In this document: piece by piece, positions 24,689-32,726 of the stretch | Layout: each line of letters starts with the position of its first letter | Position numbering within the stretch: the first letter of the stretch is position 1 | The notes under the pieces: model-generated | Told to the model about the DNA's origin: nothing | What the model saw: only the letters and a program-made list of their open reading frames with translations | The model's database searches: none | Position numbers and translations under genes: made by a program | Assembly: GCA_027297205.1 (NCBI GenBank) | Contig: JAPUIH010000281.1 | Span: 1 to 35,402 of the forward strand | Direction of reading: 5' to 3' | DNA length: 35,402 bases | Source: SAR324 cluster bacterium | Lineage (GTDB): Bacteria > SAR324 > JACQKK01

Positions 24689-25294
24689 ATGGTGCGGATA
24701 AACCGAGTGTACACGCGCAAGGGCGACAGCGGCAACACCTCCCTGGTGGGCGGCCGGGCCATCCCCAAAGATCACCTGCGGGTGGAAAGCTACGGCACCG
24801 TGGATGAACTGAACGCATTGCTGGGGATCGTGCGCAGCATCAACAGCGAGAAACCGGTCGACAACCGCAGGGACGGACTGGATAAAATCCTGCAATTGAT
24901 TCAGCAGCGGCTGTTTGACCTGGGGGCGGAATTGGCCACACAGCCCGGTGACGAGTTCAAGGGGCAAGTGCGGGTGGACAAGCAGGACGTGGATTGGCTG
25001 GAGGAAGTGATTGACACCATGAACGAAGAACTGAATCCCCTGGAAAGCTTCGTGCTTCCCGGCGGGGGGCAGCTCAACGCCTTCTTGCACCAAGCCCGAG
25101 TGGTTTGCCGGCGCACGGAGCGCATCGTGGTCACCCTGGGGCGCAAAGAACAGGTGGGCGAGTTCGTGCTGCCCTACTTGAATCGGCTCTCCGATGCCTT
25201 GTTTGTCTTCAGCCGTTGGGTAAGCGCCACCATGGACGAGGCGGAAACACTCTGGCAGCCGGGGTTGGCCTACGACGATTCCTGGCGCTGGTAG
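24689..25294 (+). CDS. PduO-type ATP:cob(I)alamin adenosyltransferase
   Basis: A 201-residue enzyme that makes adenosylcobalamin from cob(I)alamin and ATP. The N-terminal ATP loop YTRKGDSGNTSLVGGR (about residues 8-23) matches the PduO TRxGDxGxT pattern. VESYGTVDELNALLG, FVLPGGGQLNAFLHQARVVC, RRTERIVV and YLNRLSDALFVFSR are all family motifs. The frame is open far upstream, but ATG 24689 gives the correct start. Its presence implies use of B12-dependent enzymes. It is convergent with the PBP1A gene (28 bp between stops). Confident on family; the particular B12 pathway served is unknown. Confidence 0.94.
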   Translation: MVRINRVYTRKGDSGNTSLVGGRAIPKDHLRVESYGTVDELNALLGIVRSINSEKPVDNRRDGLDKILQLIQQRLFDLGAELATQPGDEFKGQVRVDKQDVDWLEEVIDTMNEELNPLESFVLPGGGQLNAFLHQARVVCRRTERIVVTLGRKEQVGEFVLPYLNRLSDALFVFSRWVSATMDEAETLWQPGLAYDDSWRW

Positions 25295-25322
25295 CGCCAA
25301 ATCATCCCAAGAAACAATCCGG

Positions 25323-27749
25323 TTAGAGGCTTTCGTCTTCCTGTGGAAGTTTCACGGAACTTTGCCGATCCCCATTGCGCCGCTTGCGGTAGTTGGGTGC
25401 GACGGTGCGGCCGCAGCCGTTGGAGGAGAGAAACCGTGGGGGAATGGAGGATACCTTGAAGAATTCCAGCCGCGAATCTTCCGCCGTATCGCAGGGCCCC
25501 AGCAATTTCCCGGCCGCACTCACGCGATGGGCCACCACCGTGGGCGGCTGCCGAAAGGTTTCCACGGCCATGGAGCGTTCCACGGCCTGCATGAATTCCA
25601 GCCAAATCGGAGCTGCGGCGCGGCTGCCCGTTTCGGAGGGGCCGAGGGATTTGGACGCGTCGTCGAAGCCCACGTAGACCCCCGCCACAAGCTGGGGGAT
25701 ATAGCCCAGATACCACGCATCGGTGTAATTTTGCGTAGTTCCCGTCTTGCCGGCCGCGGGGCGGTTGAATTCGGAGATCGCCCTGTAGCCGGTTCCCAGG
25801 GGGCGGCGCACCACGTCCTGCAGAATATCTCCCACCAGGTAGGCCGTGGCGTCCGAGATCACTTTTTTCAACTTGAACTCGGCCTTTTCCAGCACCTCCC
25901 CTTGCGCGTTTTCGATGCGCAGGATGTAGATTTGCTCGGCTAGGTTGCCCTTGCCGGCAAACACAGAGTAGGCGCGGGTCAACTCGTCCAGTTTCACCGA
26001 ATGTGTTCCCAGGGCGATGATGCTCTCTTCCGGAATGGCGGTGGACAGGCCGAACTTGCGGGCATACTCGATCACCTTGCGCGCGCCCATCTCCTCCACC
26101 AATTGCACGGTGGGGACGTTACGGCTGCGCATCAACGCCTCGCGCAGGGTGGTGTTGCCCAGGTACTTCTTGTCGTAGTTTCTCGGAATGTGCTTCCTGC
26201 CCGACCGCAACGTGAACACACGCGGGCTGTCCTGAAGAATCGAAGCCGGAGTATAACCCTCGTCAATGGCCGCAGCATAGATGATCGGCTTGAAGGAAGA
26301 GCCGGGCTGCCGCTCGGCCTGGGTGGCGCGGATGAATTCACTGGCGCCGTCCCCGCGCCCAAAGCGGGTTCCACCCACCATGGCCAGTACCTCGCCTGTA
26401 TCCGGATCCATGGCGTACAGGGCGCCGTTGGACTGGGGTTCCTGATACAGGTCCAGGGTGAATTCCCCGCTTTCCGGGTCGCGCCAGGTGGGCTTGACCA
26501 GCACCAGTTCCCCCGGGGCAAGAATGCTGGCAAGATCGTTGATGGGCACCGGCACTTGCTCTTCCTTGGCGTTGAGCTTCAACTGCACCCGCCACTGCTC
26601 GCTCAGCAATTCCCAGGGAATGACACCCTCCAAGGTCAGGCCGAGAGCAATCCGCGCTTCCTCCGCGTTCACGTCCACCACCACGCCCTTCACCACCTGC
26701 CCCAGTTCCACGGCGTGCGGGGCGTTGAGATTTTCCAATACTTCATCGGGCACTTGCTTGAACTGATCCAGTTCAAGTTTCTCTGTGGAGCGGCGATAGC
26801 CGCGGCGCATATCGAGATTACGGACACCGTTGTTGAGCGCCCGGTGCGCGGCCAGCTGATAGTTGAGGTCCATGGCCGTGTAAACACTCAGGCCGCCTTC
26901 ATACAGATTCTTGCTGCCGTATTTTTTCAGCAGGATACGCCGCACATATTCCACGTAGTATGCCACCGCCGCGATGGTGGGATCCTTGCGCTCGGCCAGA
27001 ATGATCGGCTCGGAGGCGGCGGCCATCTGCTGTGTGCGCGTAATAAACCCTTCCTCCGCCATGCGCAACAGCACAATGTCCCGTTGTTGCCGCGCCAAGT
27101 GGGGATTGCGGGTCGGCTTGTAACGGTTTGGGGCCGGAAGCAGCCCCACCAGCACCGCACTCTCCGAAAGACTCAGTTCTTCCACCGGCTTGCTGAAGTA
27201 ATATTCCGCAGCCGCGGCCACCCCCCAGGCATCCCCGAAATTGACCTTGTTAAGGTAGAGGGTAAGAATTTCCTCCTTGGTGAATTCCCGCTCAATCTCC
27301 AAGGCGAGCAGAATTTCCTTCAGCTTCCTCGTCCAGGTCTTTTTCAAGCTGAGAAAGAACTGGCGGGCCGTTTGCTGGGTAAGGGTGCTGGCGCCCTGGG
27401 CGGTCTTCATGGCCAACAGGTTTACCCAGGCCGCCTTGAGCATGCGTAAGGGATCAATTCCCCGATGCTCGAAAAACCGTGCGTCTTCCTTGGCGATCAG
27501 CCCGTTGATGAGATGGTGGGGGAGCTGTTTGTATCCCACCAACTTACGGCGCTTAATGAAGATTTCCTGAACTTTCTTGCCGTTGCGGTCATAGATGGTG
27601 GTGGGCAGGGCGAACTCGGGGTGCTCCAGCCGTTCCACCGGAGGCAGCGTGGAATTAAGGTAGACCAGCACCGAAACCACCAGGGCGAATGCCGCCACCG
27701 CTGCTGTAAGTCCTGTAATTCCGATCCAGCGTGTTACATGCCTGGCCAT
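25323..27749 (-). CDS. mrcA: Penicillin-binding protein 1A (bifunctional class A PBP)
   Basis: An 808-residue peptidoglycan synthase with glycosyltransferase and transpeptidase activities, anchored by a membrane segment at about 11-31. The GT51 domain (about 55-230) has the catalytic Glu88 in IAKEDARFFEHRGID and the GASTLTQQTARQ motif. An OB-like insert (about 330-440) is typical of PBP1A. The transpeptidase domain has SSFK (Ser484 nucleophile), SRN (542-544) and KTG (668-670). Length fits PBP1A (about 800-850). The C-terminus is basic and shows a CxxxE...CG pair of cysteines. It follows the small membrane protein gene by 18 bp, so the two are probably co-transcribed. Confidence 0.96.
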   Translation of the reverse strand: MARHVTRWIGITGLTAAVAAFALVVSVLVYLNSTLPPVERLEHPEFALPTTIYDRNGKKVQEIFIKRRKLVGYKQLPHHLINGLIAKEDARFFEHRGIDPLRMLKAAWVNLLAMKTAQGASTLTQQTARQFFLSLKKTWTRKLKEILLALEIEREFTKEEILTLYLNKVNFGDAWGVAAAAEYYFSKPVEELSLSESAVLVGLLPAPNRYKPTRNPHLARQQRDIVLLRMAEEGFITRTQQMAAASEPIILAERKDPTIAAVAYYVEYVRRILLKKYGSKNLYEGGLSVYTAMDLNYQLAAHRALNNGVRNLDMRRGYRRSTEKLELDQFKQVPDEVLENLNAPHAVELGQVVKGVVVDVNAEEARIALGLTLEGVIPWELLSEQWRVQLKLNAKEEQVPVPINDLASILAPGELVLVKPTWRDPESGEFTLDLYQEPQSNGALYAMDPDTGEVLAMVGGTRFGRGDGASEFIRATQAERQPGSSFKPIIYAAAIDEGYTPASILQDSPRVFTLRSGRKHIPRNYDKKYLGNTTLREALMRSRNVPTVQLVEEMGARKVIEYARKFGLSTAIPEESIIALGTHSVKLDELTRAYSVFAGKGNLAEQIYILRIENAQGEVLEKAEFKLKKVISDATAYLVGDILQDVVRRPLGTGYRAISEFNRPAAGKTGTTQNYTDAWYLGYIPQLVAGVYVGFDDASKSLGPSETGSRAAAPIWLEFMQAVERSMAVETFRQPPTVVAHRVSAAGKLLGPCDTAEDSRLEFFKVSSIPPRFLSSNGCGRTVAPNYRKRRNGDRQSSVKLPQEDESL

Positions 27750-27767
27750 CTGGTTCCGGCCCTCTCC

Positions 27768-28316
27768 TTAGTGCTCCGCAGCCATCTTGGCTTCAAGACG
27801 CGCCTGGCGCTCGGCTGGCTTTTGCTCGGTCAGATACGTGTAGCGGGCTGAAAGAAAAGCATGCATCGCCTCGCCGGATTCTTCCACCTGCACTGCGGCC
27901 AGATAAGCCTCTATGTCCACAGGCAGCTGGACGCTTTCCACTTTCTTCAATTGCGCCACCAGATCGTCCGCGGCCTCTTGCGTGAATCCCAGGACCTCGT
28001 TGTGTACGCCCGCGAAATTGCGCAGTGCCCCATTAAAAACTTCATTGCTGGTATAGGAAAAGGGAAGGCTCGCGCAGCGGCACCGCTCGTCGTGAGGCAA
28101 TTCCGGCCCTTCCTTGCGCCGAAAGCCCTTGCCATACTGAACTCCGTGATCAAACAGGCATGCGCTGGACATCTCCGGCGCCAGGGAAGCCACCACCTGA
28201 AAGCCTTCGATGCGCCGCGCATACACCGGAATCTGGGGCAGCCGGCGCCGCCTCTTTATTCGCAGCACGACTACAAAAGCGACCGCCACCAGCAGCACGG
28301 CCCAAATGGGGTTCAT
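27768..28316 (-). CDS. Membrane-anchored protein with gp7/Mu-F-like Cys/His motif, unrecognised
   Basis: A 182-residue protein with an N-terminal membrane segment (about residues 4-20) followed by a basic KRRRR stop, so most of it is probably cytoplasmic or on the side set by that anchor. The middle carries C53-x2-D56-H57 and H75-x3-C79-x-C81 (SACLFDHGVQYGKGF ... LPHDERCRC). This looks strikingly like the small metal-binding knuckle of SPP1 gp7 / Mu gpF-type phage head proteins (C..C...G..f ... p.H..CRC). The C-terminal 90 residues are helical and charged. A good SD (GAGGGGG) precedes the ATG. It precedes PBP1A by 18 bp. There are no other phage genes, so it is not a prophage remnant by context. 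Function unknown. Confidence 0.78.
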   Translation of the reverse strand: MNPIWAVLLVAVAFVVVLRIKRRRRLPQIPVYARRIEGFQVVASLAPEMSSACLFDHGVQYGKGFRRKEGPELPHDERCRCASLPFSYTSNEVFNGALRNFAGVHNEVLGFTQEAADDLVAQLKKVESVQLPVDIEAYLAAVQVEESGEAMHAFLSARYTYLTEQKPAERQARLEAKMAAEH

Positions 28317-28544
28317 GGCCCCCTCTCAATATGCAAGGTGCTTCCACCTGCCCGCGCAGGCTCCATTTCCTTGGTCAAATCCGGCCTTTCCCGCAGTGCC
28401 ACCACTGCCCGGCGGCGCATTTTTCATCCCAGAAATCTGGTTAATAGTAATGGAATTGCCAACGCCTGACAACATGGCCTCCCCTGCGGCATCGTAAAAT
28501 GCGGCGGCCTCTGTAAGCACCTAAAATGCAGGGCTGATTATGCT

Positions 28545-28556
28545 GTTCCGCGGAAC
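28545..28556. promoter_or_regulatory. Perfect 12-bp palindrome upstream of the rpmH promoter
   Basis: GTTCCGCGGAAC is self-complementary and sits 16 bp before the rpmH -35 box, where an activator or repressor dimer could bind. I do not recognise it as a known operator. The rest of the 331-bp gap (28317-28647) holds the promoter below and nothing else I can identify; there are no convincing DnaA boxes. Confidence 0.3.
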
Positions 28557-28572
28557 CAATCGGATTCGATTC

Positions 28573-28603
28573 TTGACAATACGCCAGTGAAAGCGTAGTT
28601 AAT
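28573..28603 (+). promoter_or_regulatory. Promoter for rpmH-rnpA-yidD-yidC (-35 clear, -10 weak)
   Basis: A perfect -35 TTGACA (28573-28578) is followed 17-19 bp later by TAGTTAAT (28596-28603), a weak -10 region, about 45 bp upstream of the rpmH ATG. Strong promoters before rpmH are usual. Confidence 0.55.
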
Positions 28604-28647
28604 TTTAGTTTAGGCAAAGAAATCACTCGAGACTGGAAACCGAAACG

Positions 28648-28782
28648 ATGAAGCGCACCTTTCAGCCGAACAATCGGAAGCGGAAGAAAACCCACGGATT
28701 TCGCAAGCGAATGTCCACCGCGGCGGGGCGCAGAATCATCAAGCGCAGGCGCCAAAAGGGCCGTGCGCGGCTGTCCGCATAA
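28648..28782 (+). CDS. rpmH: 50S ribosomal protein L34
   Basis: A 44-residue, very basic ribosomal protein. It starts [20 protein letters not shown] and ends GRARLSA, with the family core [20 protein letters not shown] between. The length is the usual 44-46 residues. It is followed 18 bp later by rnpA, the near-universal order. The SD is poor, and the ATG is preceded by a purine-rich GAAACCGAAACG. Confidence 0.96.
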   Translation: MKRTFQPNNRKRKKTHGFRKRMSTAAGRRIIKRRRQKGRARLSA

Positions 28783-28800
28783 CGACCCCGTGGCTGGACT

Positions 28801-29142
28801 ATGGATGGACTTCCAAAGGGGGTCCGCCTCCGCTCCATAAAGGATATCCATCAGGTATTCCGCAAGGGCCGTTACCATGCTCTGGGGATTCTCCACGCAA
28901 AGACGCTTTCCACCGGGCAGGAGCAAACGCGATTCCTGATTTCCGTGAAGAAGGCCATCGGCAGTGCACCCCGGCGCAACCGGATCAAGCGGCTGGTGCG
29001 GGAGGCCATCAGGAAACACCGCAAGGACTTTGCCGCTCCGTACGACATTTGTTTCTTTCTGACCGCGAAACCGCCCAGTCCGTTGCCATACAGCGTCATC
29101 GAAGCCGAGATACAAAAACTGATAAAACGGCTTTCTCAATAA
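28801..29142 (+). CDS. rnpA: Ribonuclease P protein component
   Basis: A 113-residue RnpA, the protein subunit that helps the RNase P RNA bind pre-tRNA. The RNR box [15 protein letters not shown] (about residues 57-71), preceded by SVKKAIGSA, is diagnostic. The [11 protein letters not shown] strand and the helix KLIKRLSQ at the end fit the compact alpha/beta fold. It is of standard length and sits between rpmH and yidD as in most bacteria. Confidence 0.95.
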   Translation: MDGLPKGVRLRSIKDIHQVFRKGRYHALGILHAKTLSTGQEQTRFLISVKKAIGSAPRRNRIKRLVREAIRKHRKDFAAPYDICFFLTAKPPSPLPYSVIEAEIQKLIKRLSQ

Positions 29143-29165
29143 TAATCAGGGCCACAAGATATTCA

Positions 29166-29420
29166 ATGGCAAAAGTACTGATTCTCTCAATCCGGGCCTA
29201 TCAATATCTGATTTCTCCGTTGATTCCTCCATCGTGCCGGTTTTACCCCAGTTGCTCGCACTACGCCGCCCAGGCCATTCGCGATCGTGGTTTGCTGACC
29301 GGCCTATGGTTGACTTTGTTGCGGCTGTTGAAATGCCATCCCTTGCATCCCGGGGGCTTCGATCCCCTGCCTCGTAAGACCCGGGCGCTTGCGCGCCGCC
29401 ACCCAGACGTTACCGCCTAG
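29166..29420 (+). CDS. yidD: Membrane protein insertion efficiency factor YidD
   Basis: An 84-residue protein, normal for YidD, thought to assist YidC-dependent insertion at the inner membrane through an amphipathic helix. It shows the conserved [20 protein letters not shown], then [10 protein letters not shown], and the ending [16 protein letters not shown], with the three family cysteines. The frame is open upstream into rnpA, but ATG 29166 gives the family start. It lies 23 bp after rnpA and 9 bp before yidC. Confidence 0.96.
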   Translation: MAKVLILSIRAYQYLISPLIPPSCRFYPSCSHYAAQAIRDRGLLTGLWLTLLRLLKCHPLHPGGFDPLPRKTRALARRHPDVTA

Positions 29421-29429
29421 GGAATCGAT

Positions 29430-31175
29430 ATGGACCAGCGCATGTTTCTGGCCGCCATGCTTTCCATCGCGGTTATATTCGGCTATTACCTGATCTTTCC
29501 GCCCTCTCCCCCCAGGCCGCCGAAACCCCAGCCTCCCGCCTCGCAAAGCGGTGTGGCCATTCAGGACGACCCCGGCGGTCGGCAATCCGCGGGCACGATG
29601 GGCGGAACACCCGCCGCCACCCAGCCCGCCGCGCCGCCGCGGGCAGCCCCGGTCAAGGTGCGTCAGATCAAGGTAGACACGCCTCGCTATACTGCATTGT
29701 TCGACACACGTGGCGCCCGCTTGATCAGCCTCAAGCTGAAGCAATACAAGATGGGCAAAGACTACATCAACTGGGGAGATATCGTGCCTCCCCTCGGCAA
29801 GTACCTGAAAAAACCCCAATTCGACCCCACGGCGACCATGGAAATGGTCAAGGACAAATTGAGCAGGGTCGACCCCCTGGACGTGGTATTCGTGGAGAAT
29901 CAGGCGCTCACGGGGGAGTTCCGCAGAGTCGGGTTTTCCACGGACGTGGAAGAGGTGAAGATATTCAGCGAGGCCGCGCAACCGGGGCGGATTGTCTTTA
30001 CCGGCAGTGCGAAAAACGGGTTGACCCTGCGCAAAATCCTCACGTTTCAGCCTGACTCCTACACCATCAATTATGAAATCCAGGTAATCAACTACGGCAA
30101 GGACACCCCGTTGCTGAGGGTCATGAACCTGTTCGGAGAAGGGCCGGACCCGGGCAGCGACGGAGACAACGTGCGCAGTTACTACGGCCCCATCTTCCGC
30201 GAGGACGGTTCGGTGGACACGGAGAGCGCGGACGGCATTGAGGAAAAGCTGATCGTCCGCGACCCTCAATGGCTGGGTATTACAGCCAATTATTTTCTCA
30301 CCGCCGCCGCCCCGGAATCACGCATCGACCATGGGATGTTTCGCGTGGCGAAGCCCTCGGGCGCCAGGGAAGACGACGAGCCCATCGCCTACTACGGATT
30401 CGAATTACCAGTGGTGAGGCTGAGTCCCGGCAACATGATCTCAGGCGGCGCGCGCCTGTACTTTGGCCCAAAGCAGGTTGACGAACTGACCCGCTTCGGC
30501 AACGGACTGGAAGAATCGATTCAACAGACCTTCGACTGGCTGGGGCCCCTGGCCGATATTCTGCTGGCGATCCTGCACTGGTTTAATGGATACACGGGCA
30601 ACTACGGCCTGGCCATCATCTTGCTCACCGTGGTTGTGAGGGTCGGACTGTTTCCCCTCACTTACAGGGGGATGGTCTCCATGAAGCGCATGTCCAAGCT
30701 GCAACCCAGGGTTAAGGTGCTCCGGGAGAAGTACAAGGACAACAAGGAGCGCATGAACAAGGAAATGATGGACATGTACAAGCGCCACAAGGTGAATCCC
30801 CTCGGGGGCTGCCTGCCGATTTTGGTGCAATTGCCCATCTTTTTTGCACTTTACAGTGCCCTGCTCAGTGCCATTGAGCTGCGGCACGCATCGTTTTTCG
30901 GCTGGATTACGGACCTTTCCGCAATGGACCCGCTATACATTACCCCATTGCTGATGGGCGCCACCATGTTCCTGCAGCAGCGGCTGACCCCGACCACCAT
31001 GGACCCCACCCAGCAACGGATCCTGATGTGGATGCCGGTCATTTTCATGGTTTTCATGTTCAGCTTCCCTGCCGGGCTGGTTCTTTATTGGCTGACGAGC
31101 AACACATTGTCCATATTGCAGCAGCTCATAATCAACCGGGTACATATACCCGAGCCGGTTGAGAAGGAGGGCTGA
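29430..31175 (+). CDS. yidC: Membrane protein insertase YidC
   Basis: A 581-residue insertase of Gram-negative type: N-terminal membrane segment (about residues 5-22), Pro/Ala-rich linker, large periplasmic beta domain (about 70-360), then the conserved five-segment core with NYGLAIILLTVVVRVGLFPL, the cytoplasmic hairpin SMKRMSKLQPRVKVLREKYK, and GGCLPILVQLPIFFALYSAL. The essential hydrophilic-groove Arg is the R of TVVVRVGLFPL. SD AGGGAATCGAT lies before the ATG. It ends the rpmH-rnpA-yidD-yidC operon; the usual jag/mnmE genes do not follow. Confidence 0.97.
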   Translation: MDQRMFLAAMLSIAVIFGYYLIFPPSPPRPPKPQPPASQSGVAIQDDPGGRQSAGTMGGTPAATQPAAPPRAAPVKVRQIKVDTPRYTALFDTRGARLISLKLKQYKMGKDYINWGDIVPPLGKYLKKPQFDPTATMEMVKDKLSRVDPLDVVFVENQALTGEFRRVGFSTDVEEVKIFSEAAQPGRIVFTGSAKNGLTLRKILTFQPDSYTINYEIQVINYGKDTPLLRVMNLFGEGPDPGSDGDNVRSYYGPIFREDGSVDTESADGIEEKLIVRDPQWLGITANYFLTAAAPESRIDHGMFRVAKPSGAREDDEPIAYYGFELPVVRLSPGNMISGGARLYFGPKQVDELTRFGNGLEESIQQTFDWLGPLADILLAILHWFNGYTGNYGLAIILLTVVVRVGLFPLTYRGMVSMKRMSKLQPRVKVLREKYKDNKERMNKEMMDMYKRHKVNPLGGCLPILVQLPIFFALYSALLSAIELRHASFFGWITDLSAMDPLYITPLLMGATMFLQQRLTPTTMDPTQQRILMWMPVIFMVFMFSFPAGLVLYWLTSNTLSILQQLIINRVHIPEPVEKEG

Positions 31176-31182
31176 TGCGCCG

Positions 31183-31204
31183 CGGCGACTAGTCTTCGTC
31201 GCCG
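31183..31204. terminator. Hairpin between yidC and the convergent small gene
   Basis: CGGCGAC (31183-31189) pairs with GTCGCCG (31198-31204), 8-base loop, starting 8 bp after the yidC stop and overlapping the 3' end of the opposite gene. No U-tract follows, so terminator activity is only a possibility. Confidence 0.35.
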
Positions 31205-31449
31205 GACCCTTCGCCGACGAATATCTTGATGCCGTCTTCGAGGATCCCTCTCAAATGCGGATTGTTTTTGCGTTTGGCTTCCATGCACTGCTGGCAGCTA
31301 CACGTGGTAAAATGGGTCTTTTGGAATTTCTTGAATTTTAATTTGGTTAGATCTTTGCCCTCGTCCTGCATATCCTGCAGCAATTTTTCGATCGGTTTTA
31401 GGGCCATCTCCAGGACGGCTTTTTTGCGGGGATCTCTTCGAAACAACAT
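31189..31449 (-). CDS. Small unrecognised protein with His/Cys cluster
   Basis: An 86-residue, highly charged protein that I do not recognise. The N-terminal half is a Lys-rich helix (MLFRRDPRKKAVLEMALKPI, then EKLLQDMQDEGKDL). The middle carries H46-x3-C50-x-C52-x2-C55 (THFTTCSCQQC), a likely zinc or metal site, and the end is acidic. I chose ATG 31449 because GTGGAG lies 6 bases upstream; ATG 31467 (92 residues) is possible, and longer upstream versions would read through non-conserved sequence. It is convergent with yidC and divergent from folD. It may be a regulatory or RNA-binding protein, but nothing supports a particular role. Confidence 0.6.
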   Translation of the reverse strand: MLFRRDPRKKAVLEMALKPIEKLLQDMQDEGKDLTKLKFKKFQKTHFTTCSCQQCMEAKRKNNPHLRGILEDGIKIFVGEGSGDED

Positions 31450-31597
31450 CAGGGTCTCCACTTGCATCGCCCACTGGGTAGGCGCTTGAGGCGGCCAACG
31501 CAATCCGTCAGCCAGGTCCGCGGGGCCGGTACACCCATCCAAGCGGGATGGGCCGGTCAAGAATAGCAAACAACAGAAACGGCAGCCAAGCAGGGAA

Positions 31598-32494
31598 ATG
31601 AAAATTCTGTCCGGGAAGGAACTCTCCGAACTGATCCAGGCCGAACTGGCCGGGGAGGCCGCCGCGCTGAAGAAGCTGGGCTGCACTCCCACGCTGGCGG
31701 TGATCCGGGTGGGAGAAGATGAGGCCACGGGTATCTATGTACGCAACAAGGTGCGCGCCGCCGCAAAAGTGGGCCTGCACAGCGAAGATATTCACTTGCC
31801 CGCGTCCACCTCCCAGTCCGAACTGGAAGCGAAGGTGGAATGCCTTAACAGTGATCCGGCGGTGCACGGATTAATCTGCCAGCTGCCCCTGCCGGGCCAC
31901 CTGAACGAGAAGCGGCTGCCGGAACGGATCGACCCCCTGAAGGATGTGGACTGCTTCCATCCGCTCAATTTTGGCCTGATGGCCATGGGCACCCCGCGCT
32001 TTCTGCCCTGCACCCCTGCGGGCATTATTGAGATTCTGTTGCGCTACGAGGTTCCCGTGGCTGGACAACATGTGGTGGTGCTGGGCCGCAGCAATATCGT
32101 AGGGCGGCCCGTGGCCATGATGCTGGGCCATAAGGGCATCGACGCCACGGTCAGTCTGTGCCACTCGCGCAGCAAGGACGCGGCCCAATTGATGCGCCAG
32201 GCGGACATTCTCGTCGCCGCCATCGGCCAGCCGGAATGGGTCAAGGCGGATATGTTGAAGGAAGGGGCGGTGGTGATCGACGTGGGCGTGCATCAAGTTC
32301 CCGACCCCTCGCGCAAAAGGGGCTACCGGATCTGTGGAGACGTGGACCAGGCCGACGCCGCCAGCCGCGCCGCCGCCATGACCCCTGTTCCCGGAGGCGT
32401 GGGGCCCGTGACCATCACCATGCTGCTAAAAAATACCATCGCCGCCGCGCGCATGCAGATGGGCGGGCCTCAGGGCGGAGACACGCCCGCATAG
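31598..32494 (+). CDS. folD: Bifunctional methylenetetrahydrofolate dehydrogenase / cyclohydrolase FolD
   Basis: A 298-residue enzyme converting 5,10-methylene-THF to 10-formyl-THF with NADP+. Catalytic Lys51 and Tyr47 lie in GIYVRNKVRAAAKVG, Gln95 in ICQLPLPG, and Asp118 in the DVD motif. TPAGIIEIL and the NADP-binding loop GRSNIVGRPVAMML are present, as is the end TPVPGGVGPVTITMLLKNT. One oddity: the usually glycine position after DVD is Cys119 (KDVDCFHPLNFG). Length is standard. It would supply one-carbon units, including the methylene-THF used by TrmFO. Confidence 0.96.
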   Translation: MKILSGKELSELIQAELAGEAAALKKLGCTPTLAVIRVGEDEATGIYVRNKVRAAAKVGLHSEDIHLPASTSQSELEAKVECLNSDPAVHGLICQLPLPGHLNEKRLPERIDPLKDVDCFHPLNFGLMAMGTPRFLPCTPAGIIEILLRYEVPVAGQHVVVLGRSNIVGRPVAMMLGHKGIDATVSLCHSRSKDAAQLMRQADILVAAIGQPEWVKADMLKEGAVVIDVGVHQVPDPSRKRGYRICGDVDQADAASRAAAMTPVPGGVGPVTITMLLKNTIAAARMQMGGPQGGDTPA

Positions 32495-32622
32495 AGGAAT
32501 GCCACCGCACTACGCCTCGGCAGGATTGCAAGCCGCGCTCCGCCTTCCCCACTCCCGCGCCGCCGCGCAAAAAACCGATCCAGGGCACTCGGCGACTTAA
32601 GGCTGTCAAATTTCCTTCCACG

Positions 32623-32645
32623 GCCCTAAAATATAGGGCATTTTC
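32623..32645 (+). terminator. Possible rho-independent terminator after folD
   Basis: GCCCTA (32623-32628) pairs with TAGGGC (32634-32639) around AAATA, followed by ATTTTC. The stem is short and the hairpin lies 130 bp beyond the folD stop, so it is a weak candidate. Confidence 0.35.
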
Positions 32646-32726
32646 TGCTGCTTCGATGTGTGTGGGCAATTCTGGTGCAGGTGATACTCTGCGGGGAGTG
32701 CCTGCACCGGCCCCGGAGACAAGCCT

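Noticed and set aside
26001-27449. 482-codon open frame opposite PBP1A
   Set aside because: It lies entirely within the well-supported PBP1A gene on the other strand and shows no family features, so it is a shadow frame.
28317-28647. Possible replication origin near rpmH
   Set aside because: rpmH often lies near dnaA/oriC, but I found no convincing TTATCCACA-type boxes or AT-rich unwinding region, and no dnaA or gyrB in the window.
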